Source of the DNA: Acidobacteriota bacterium
GTDB lineage: Bacteria > Acidobacteriota > Terriglobia > Terriglobales > Acidobacteriaceae
Assembly: GCA_021792135.1 (NCBI GenBank)
Contig: JAJYVF010000038.1
Span: forward strand, 1 to 41,763
Reading direction: 5' to 3'
Length of the DNA: 41,763 nucleotides
In this document: positions 37,079 through 41,763 of the stretch, one piece after another
Layout of the letters: each line of letters opens with the position of its first letter
Numbering within the stretch: position 1 is the first letter of the stretch
Program-made: the position numbers and the translations under genes
Notes under the pieces: generated by a model
Database searches by the model: none
Told to the model about the DNA's origin: nothing
Seen by the model: only the letters and a program-made list of their open reading frames with translations

Positions 37079-37408
37079 TCAGGCATCGGGTGAAGCAGCC
37101 CGATCCCGGTGAGTTGCTCTTTTCATCATCAGACTGATCAGGGCTCCGCAAAGACCGTAGATAACAATGTTGCTGAGGACCAGAAGCACCCCAAAAACGA
37201 AGCCTCCCGGCCAGTGATGTTTCTCGAACCATGAGAGCAGCGGCAGCAGGCCCGGAGTGAGAGCACACAGGGTATACCAGAGCCGGGGCGGGATCATGAC
37301 CTTTCCCTCGTAGCTTGCCGGTCTGAAAAAGAACTCATAAATGACCATCGCCGCCGGGATCATGCCGATCGCGATGGAAACAAGCACGAATTTGAGCCTG
37401 CTATGCAT
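37079..37408 (-). CDS. Unknown three-helix membrane protein inside the gcv cluster
   Basis: A 109-aa protein with three hydrophobic helices (about 6-28, 44-60 and 68-94), ending in a basic tail (MMKRATHRDRAASPDA). I do not recognise the family. It is placed between gcvPA (25-nt gap) and gcvPB (34-nt gap) on the same strand, so it is probably co-transcribed and may relate to glycine uptake, sensing or membrane association, but this is inference. A weak AGG precedes ATG 37408. Confidence 0.65.
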   Translation of the reverse strand: MHSRLKFVLVSIAIGMIPAAMVIYEFFFRPASYEGKVMIPPRLWYTLCALTPGLLPLLSWFEKHHWPGGFVFGVLLVLSNIVIYGLCGALISLMMKRATHRDRAASPDA

Positions 37409-37433
37409 GATCCTGTCGATCTCTGCCGTTGCC

Positions 37434-38795
37434 TTATCGCGCTGCCGCCGCTGCAGGGGCCTGGGCCAGCACCGCTGCCGCCTGATTGATCTGCTCGCGG
37501 GTCGTGAGCTCTGTGGCGCACCACAGGGTCGCGTTGCCCAGCTCCGGATACCAGCGCTTCAGGGCCACGCCGCCGATGATCCTGTTTTCCAGCAGACGCG
37601 CATTGAGCTGCTCGGCGGGCTCCTCCGTTTGCAGCACAAATTCGTTGAACCGCGGCGACTGCGCAAACAGCAGGCGGCCATTCCCGGTCAGCCTCTTCGC
37701 CGCATAATCGGCTTTGGCCAGGTTGTGGAGGGCCAGATCTCTGATTCCCTCTTTGCCGTAAACGGTCATGAAGACTGTTGCCATCAGCGCCACGAGCGCC
37801 TGGTTGGTGCAGATGTTCGAGGTCGCCTTTTCGCGGCGGATGTGCTGCTCGCGCGTGGAAAGCGTGAGGACGAAACCGCGGCGTCCCTGCCTGTCTTTGG
37901 TCTCGCCCACGAGGCGGCCGGGCATCTGGCGCACGTATTTCTCTTTCGCCGCAATGACGCCGCAGAACGGGCCGCCATAGCTGGGCGCGACACCGTAGGA
38001 TTGCGCCTCCATGGTGACGATGTCAGCCTCCGCAGGCGGGCGCACGATCCCAAGGGAGATGGCTTCGGCGATAGCGACGATCAGGAGCGCACCCTTTTTG
38101 TGGGCAATCTCGGCAATCGCCGGAATATCCTCGATCACGCCAAAAAAGTTCGGCGACTGCACGAGCACGCAGGCCGTCTGCTCTGTCACGGCCTGCTCAA
38201 GCGCCCCAGGGTCCAGACGCCCGTCCTCGCCGTAGCCGATCTCGCGCGTGGCATGCCCGCTGATCTCTTCGCGATGCTGCGCGTAGGTACGCATCACTTC
38301 GCGGTACTCGGGGTGCACGGAGCGGGCGACCACAACGCTGTCGCGCCCGGTGAGGCGCATGGCCATCATCACGGCTTCAGGGCAGGCGGTCGAGCCGTCG
38401 TACATCGAGGCATTGGCGATATCCATGCCGGTAAGCTCGCAGATCATGGTCTGGAACTCGAAGATGGCCTGAAGGGTGCCCTGGGTGATTTCCGCCTGGT
38501 ACGGCGTGTAGGAGGTAAGAAACTCGCCGCGCTGCACAATAGTGTCGATGATGACCGGGCGGTAGTGGCGATAGACGCCAGCCCCCAGGAAGCTCGCGTA
38601 TCCGTTGGCGTTCTGCGCCGCAGCGGTTTTGAAGTGCTCGACGATTTCCGACTCGCCCATTTGGCGCGGAATGTCGAGGTCGCGGCTGAGGCGGTATTCC
38701 TCGGGGATGATGGCGAAGAGGTCGTCGATCGAGGATGCGCCGATCTCGCGCAGCATCTCAGCGCGTTCGGCAGGCGATTTGGGGAGGTAGCGCAT
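37434..38795 (-). CDS. gcvPA: Glycine dehydrogenase (decarboxylating) subunit 1
   Basis: The 453-aa N-terminal-type subunit of the two-part P protein, a PLP fold-type I protein lacking the catalytic lysine carried by Gcv[51 protein letters not shown] and [14 protein letters not shown] identify it. ATG 38795 fits the family start [15 protein letters not shown]; the in-frame ATG at 38846 adds 17 unrelated residues. The C-terminus ends in an Ala-rich tail. Confidence 0.95.
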   Translation of the reverse strand: MRYLPKSPAERAEMLREIGASSIDDLFAIIPEEYRLSRDLDIPRQMGESEIVEHFKTAAAQNANGYASFLGAGVYRHYRPVIIDTIVQRGEFLTSYTPYQAEITQGTLQAIFEFQTMICELTGMDIANASMYDGSTACPEAVMMAMRLTGRDSVVVARSVHPEYREVMRTYAQHREEISGHATREIGYGEDGRLDPGALEQAVTEQTACVLVQSPNFFGVIEDIPAIAEIAHKKGALLIVAIAEAISLGIVRPPAEADIVTMEAQSYGVAPSYGGPFCGVIAAKEKYVRQMPGRLVGETKDRQGRRGFVLTLSTREQHIRREKATSNICTNQALVALMATVFMTVYGKEGIRDLALHNLAKADYAAKRLTGNGRLLFAQSPRFNEFVLQTEEPAEQLNARLLENRIIGGVALKRWYPELGNATLWCATELTTREQINQAAAVLAQAPAAAAAR

Positions 38796-38900
38796 GGGTA
38801 ATCCAACCTCGGAAGACGACAACAGCCATTGATGGTTGACTCTCATGAAGGCGGACGCATTCGCCGAACATGAACCCGCGGCGGGATGCCCGCTTCACAT

Positions 38901-39290
38901 CTAATGCCCTGTTTCTTCCTTGATGTAGCTCTCGTAGGCATCCGCGGCCAGCAGCGAGTCAAGCTCCGACGGATCGCTCAGCTCGATCTTCATGATCCAG
39001 GCGGCATGGGCATCGGCATTGATCTTCTCCGGGGCCGTGGTCAGCTCTTCATCGACCTCGGTGACGGTTCCGGTGGCCGGCGCATAGAGATCGGAGACAG
39101 CCTTGACCGACTCGACGCTGCCGAAGACCTTTCCCTTCTCGACCTTGTCGCCCACCCTGGGCAGCTCGACAAAGACGATGTCCCCGAGGGATTCCTGCGC
39201 ATGTTCGGTGATGCCGACCGTGGCGAACTTGCCATTCGCCTCGATCCACTCATGCTCGCGGGTGTAGCGGAAATTCGTGGGATATGCCAT
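38901..39290 (-). CDS. gcvH: Glycine cleavage system H protein
   Basis: A 129-aa lipoyl carrier that shuttles the aminomethyl group from the P protein to GcvT. The lipoylated Lys63 is in GSVESVKAVSD, and YTREHEWIEANG starts the fold. Length is normal. It lies between gcvT (48-nt gap) and gcvPA (105-nt gap). Confidence 0.97.
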   Translation of the reverse strand: MAYPTNFRYTREHEWIEANGKFATVGITEHAQESLGDIVFVELPRVGDKVEKGKVFGSVESVKAVSDLYAPATGTVTEVDEELTTAPEKINADAHAAWIMKIELSDPSELDSLLAADAYESYIKEETGH

Positions 39291-39338
39291 TGCGTTGAAA
39301 TTCTCCCTTTTATTGTACGGGGTACCGCCAGGACGCCA

Positions 39339-40484
39339 TCAGATCGATGCCGCCGGCGAGGCCTTCTTCGGTCTGCGGTAGAAGGGGATGGGAACCACCT
39401 TTGCCTTCACCGGATTACCGCGAATTTCGACGGCGACTTCGGTTCCCGATTCGGCAAAAGCGCGCGGCACATAAGCCAGAGCGATGTTCTTTTTAAGAAA
39501 CGGCGCGGGCGAACCGCTGGTGACGGCGCCAATGGGGTTGCCGCTCAGATCGAAGACGCGGTAGCCATCGCGGGCAATGCCGCGCTCGATGACCTCGAGG
39601 CCGGCGAGTTTGCGCTCCGGACCGCCGACAGCCCGGACTTTGTGCAGGGCCTCGGAGCCGACGAACGGACCCTTGTCCAGTCTGCAGAAGCGGTCGAGGC
39701 CGGCCTCAAAGACGTTGATCGACTCGGAAATCTCGTGGCCGTAGAGCGACAGCGCGGCTTCGAGGCGCAGGGTGTTGCGCGCCCCCAGCCCGCAGGGCAG
39801 GATGCTGAATTCCCTTCCCGCCTCGATCACTTCCTTCCAGACGCGCTCGCTGGTTGCCGGATCCGAAGGAACGTAGATTTCAAAGCCGTCTTCGCCGGTG
39901 TAGCCGGTGCGGGCGATGAGGGTATTGGGCAGACCGCAGACGGTGCCCCAGGTGAACCAGTAAACCTTGATCTTAGAAAGGTCCGCGGTGGTGAGCTTCT
40001 GCAGTGTCTCCTGCGCGCGCGGGCCCTGGATCGCGAGCTGCGTGTAGTAGTCGCTGTAATCGCTGACGTGGCAGTCGAAACTGCGGGCCTGGCTGCGGAC
40101 CCAGTTGTAGTCCTTCTCGCGCGTGCCGGCGTTGATGACGAAGAGATAATCGTTATCGCTGAACTTGTGGACGATGATGTCGTCGACGAACGTGCCCCCC
40201 GGATAGAGCATGGCCGAGTACTGCGCCTGCCCGGCCTGGAGGCGCGCCGCGTCATTCATCGAAATGTGCTGGACCGCTTCGAGCGAGCCTGGGCCGCGGA
40301 ACTGAATATCCCCCATGTGGCTGACATCGAAGAGGCCGACACCGGTGCGGACGGCCATGTGCTCGGCGATGAGCCCCAGGTACTCGACAGGCATGTCCCA
40401 GCCGCCGAAATCGACCATTTTGGCGCCCAGGCGGCGGTGCAGATCATTGAGCGGTGTCTTGCGGAGCGTGGCGGAGGCGGACAC
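39339..40484 (-). CDS. gcvT: Aminomethyltransferase (glycine cleavage T protein)
   Basis: A 381-aa protein that transfers the methylene unit from lipoyl-GcvH to tetrahydrofolate, giving 5,10-methylenetetrahydrofolate and ammonia. [32 protein letters not shown] and [18 protein letters not shown] are hallmark motifs; the catalytic aspartate region lies in the [20 protein letters not shown] parts of the fold. GTG 40484 has GAGG 6 nt upstream. It is first in the gcv series. I looked in the leader (40485-40640) for a glycine riboswitch and did not recognise one. Confidence 0.96.
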   Translation of the reverse strand: MSASATLRKTPLNDLHRRLGAKMVDFGGWDMPVEYLGLIAEHMAVRTGVGLFDVSHMGDIQFRGPGSLEAVQHISMNDAARLQAGQAQYSAMLYPGGTFVDDIIVHKFSDNDYLFVINAGTREKDYNWVRSQARSFDCHVSDYSDYYTQLAIQGPRAQETLQKLTTADLSKIKVYWFTWGTVCGLPNTLIARTGYTGEDGFEIYVPSDPATSERVWKEVIEAGREFSILPCGLGARNTLRLEAALSLYGHEISESINVFEAGLDRFCRLDKGPFVGSEALHKVRAVGGPERKLAGLEVIERGIARDGYRVFDLSGNPIGAVTSGSPAPFLKKNIALAYVPRAFAESGTEVAVEIRGNPVKAKVVPIPFYRRPKKASPAASI

Positions 40485-40640
40485 GGAAATCCTCGGAAGG
40501 GCCTGAGATTCGGAAAATCAGGAGGAACCCTTTACGTTACAACCTGAAATCGCGTGGGAGCAACTGCGGGTCGCAGGAGTACGGAACCGCCGTAACCGAT
40601 CGCCGCTGGATGAACCCGGCCCAGCCCGTAGGATAAATAG

Positions 40641-41522
40641 GTGCCGCAGATCTCCATGTCCGAAGCCCTGGCCGCCCTCCTCGCAATCGCACCATTGCTT
40701 GCCGTTGGATTCGTGGGGAACGATGCCGTCCGCGGCATCCAGTCGCTTTCGCCGCCTCTTCGCATCACCCTCCCGGTGGTGCTGGCCGCTCCCTACATCC
40801 TCGTCGCACTGGCCACGCACACGCTGGCTGCACGCTGGCTGCTGGCCTATTTGCTGATTCCTGTCGCCGTCGCCGGCCTGCTCGGTCTGGCGGCGAAACT
40901 CGACCCCGGGCAACGCGGGCACCTGCTGGATTTCCTGGTGCTCCTGCCGCTCGGCCTGGCGGTCGATTTGCGCTGGCTGCAGCCGGCCTGGCCTCATGGA
41001 CTCGCCGTGATTGGAAAGCTGGTGCTCCTCGATGCCGGGCTGTATGGATTTCTGGGCGTGCGGCAGCTTTCCGGAGTGGGCTTCGACCTGCGCCTGCGCG
41101 GCCGCGACTGGAAAATCGGGCTCAGGGAATTCGCCTTCTATGCGCCCATTGCCATTCCGCTGGGTCTGGCGCTCGGGTTCCTGCACCCGCATTGGGGGGG
41201 CGCCCATCCGGCGCTGATCGTTCCGGCCTGGGTCCTCAGTTTCATCGGAGTGGCCCTGCCCGAAGAGATCTTCTTTCGCGGCTGGATACAGAACCTGCTC
41301 GAGCGGCGAATCGGGCGCACCGCGGCGCTGCTGGTGACCGCCTGCCTCTTTGGCCTTGCGCACTTCAACAAGCGCACCCGCTTCTTCAACTGGCGCTATG
41401 TGCTGCTGGCCGCCATTGCCGGAATCTTCTACGGCCGCGCCTGGCGCACCAACCGACGCATCGGCGCTTCCGCCATCGCCCACGCCACCGTGGACACCAT
41501 CTGGGGCGCGCTGCTCCGCTAG
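40641..41522 (+). CDS. CPBP family intramembrane metalloprotease
   Basis: A 293-aa membrane protein with about eight helices. The CAAX protease/bacteriocin-processing (CPBP, ABI) motifs are complete: EExxxR as PEEIFFRG (Glu208, Glu209, Arg213), FxxxH as FGLAH (His241) and HxxxD at His281-Asp285. It may cut prenylated or other membrane peptides, or act in self-immunity; the substrate is unknown. GTG 40641 has TAGGA 7 nt upstream; ATG 40656 is an alternative. It is divergent from gcvT and borders the right-end transposase. Confidence 0.88.
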   Translation: MPQISMSEALAALLAIAPLLAVGFVGNDAVRGIQSLSPPLRITLPVVLAAPYILVALATHTLAARWLLAYLLIPVAVAGLLGLAAKLDPGQRGHLLDFLVLLPLGLAVDLRWLQPAWPHGLAVIGKLVLLDAGLYGFLGVRQLSGVGFDLRLRGRDWKIGLREFAFYAPIAIPLGLALGFLHPHWGGAHPALIVPAWVLSFIGVALPEEIFFRGWIQNLLERRIGRTAALLVTACLFGLAHFNKRTRFFNWRYVLLAAIAGIFYGRAWRTNRRIGASAIAHATVDTIWGALLR

Positions 41523-41595
41523 AACCAGTCTCATGGATACCTGACGGCTGATTGCGTGCGATCCTGGAGCTGCTCTGGGATAACCGCGAAGTGCC

Positions 41596-41763
41596 GTGAC
41601 AGGACGCTGGGAACTGACTGACGAACAGTGGGTGGTGGTGGTGGAACCGGTGCTGCGACCGCAGCGGCGTGAAGATCATCGCGGCCGTCCATGGCATGAA
41701 ACCCGCGCCGTGCTGAACGGTGTGTTCCGGGTGCCGGGAACGGGAGCGCAGTGGCGCGAACTG
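41596..41763 (+). CDS. IS5-type transposase, N-terminal fragment (cut by window edge)
   Basis: GTG 41596 starts a 56-codon open frame to the edge reading TGRWELTDEQWVVVVEPVLR and ending VLNGVFRVPGTGAQWREL. The pattern LTDxQWxxxxPxLP followed by R-[ED]xxRGRPxxxxRxVLNGxxWxLxTGAxWRxLP is the DUF4096 N-terminus of IS5-family (IS1031/IS427-like) transposases. TAA at 41581 closes the frame just upstream. The DDE catalytic region is outside the window, so intactness cannot be judged. I could not define the left terminal inverted repeat, which should lie between 41523 and 41595. Confidence 0.75.
   Translation, partial: MTGRWELTDEQWVVVVEPVLRPQRREDHRGRPWHETRAVLNGVFRVPGTGAQWREL

Noticed and set aside
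38886-40547. A 553-codon plus-strand frame antisense to gcvH and gcvT
   Set aside because: Shadow of two certain genes; no family resemblance.
40485-40640. Possible glycine riboswitch upstream of gcvT
   Set aside because: The conserved glycine aptamer core is not recognisable in the leader.

Overview
The window is about 41.8 kb of GC-rich bacterial chromosome. The gene families point to an Acidobacteriota-type organism: two proteins of the VWFA-related acidobacterial family, a very large Oar-like TonB-dependent receptor with a carboxypeptidase-like N-terminal domain, an ADOP-type (acidobacterial duplicated orphan permease) ABC permease, a DUF3300 protein, an EF-G-like second GTPase and a split glycine decarboxylase. 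The assignment is by family content only. I saw no rRNA, tRNA or CRISPR.

Layout. Positions 1-660 hold an OsmC peroxidase gene on the minus strand. Its intrinsic terminator is followed directly by what looks like the 5' end of a group II intron whose reverse transcriptase runs off the left edge. Next come a ROK sugar kinase, a DUF3617 protein, a PEP mutase/isocitrate lyase-family enzyme, a divergent pair of VWFA-type secreted proteins, ribonuclease J, the Oar-like receptor and, convergent to it, a DUF3300 protein with a Gly/Tyr-rich tail. On the minus strand follow cobalamin-dependent methionine synthase and, upstream of it, a lone NuoI subunit.

From 18.8 to 24.2 kb lie a broken nucleotidyltransferase remnant, a class III aminotransferase, a small membrane protein, a 0.6-kb gene-free stretch ending in an intrinsic-terminator-like hairpin, the EF-G-like GTPase and another small membrane protein. 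An orphan CoA-transferase subunit B follows, then a compact three-gene osmoprotectant-type ABC transporter (ATPase, permease, lipoprotein), the ADOP permease, a polysaccharide deacetylase and a deoxynucleoside kinase.

From 31.5 to 40.5 kb is a long minus-strand series that may be one or several transcription units: gcvT, gcvH, gcvPA, an unrecognised three-helix membrane protein, gcvPB, a glutaminase-less GlmS-like isomerase, an MFS exporter and a membrane glycosyltransferase translationally coupled to it. The gcv genes encode the glycine-specific part of the glycine cleavage system; the shared L protein is not here. With MetH this places two folate one-carbon enzymes in the window, though they are not adjacent. 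The right end carries a CPBP intramembrane protease and the start of an IS5-type transposase cut by the edge.

Most of the window is ordinary core and accessory metabolism. I do not see a clear new defence or biosynthetic system. The best leads are the intron-terminator junction at the left edge, the unknown membrane gene inside the gcv cluster, and the gene-free leader with a terminator just ahead of the EF-G-like gene.
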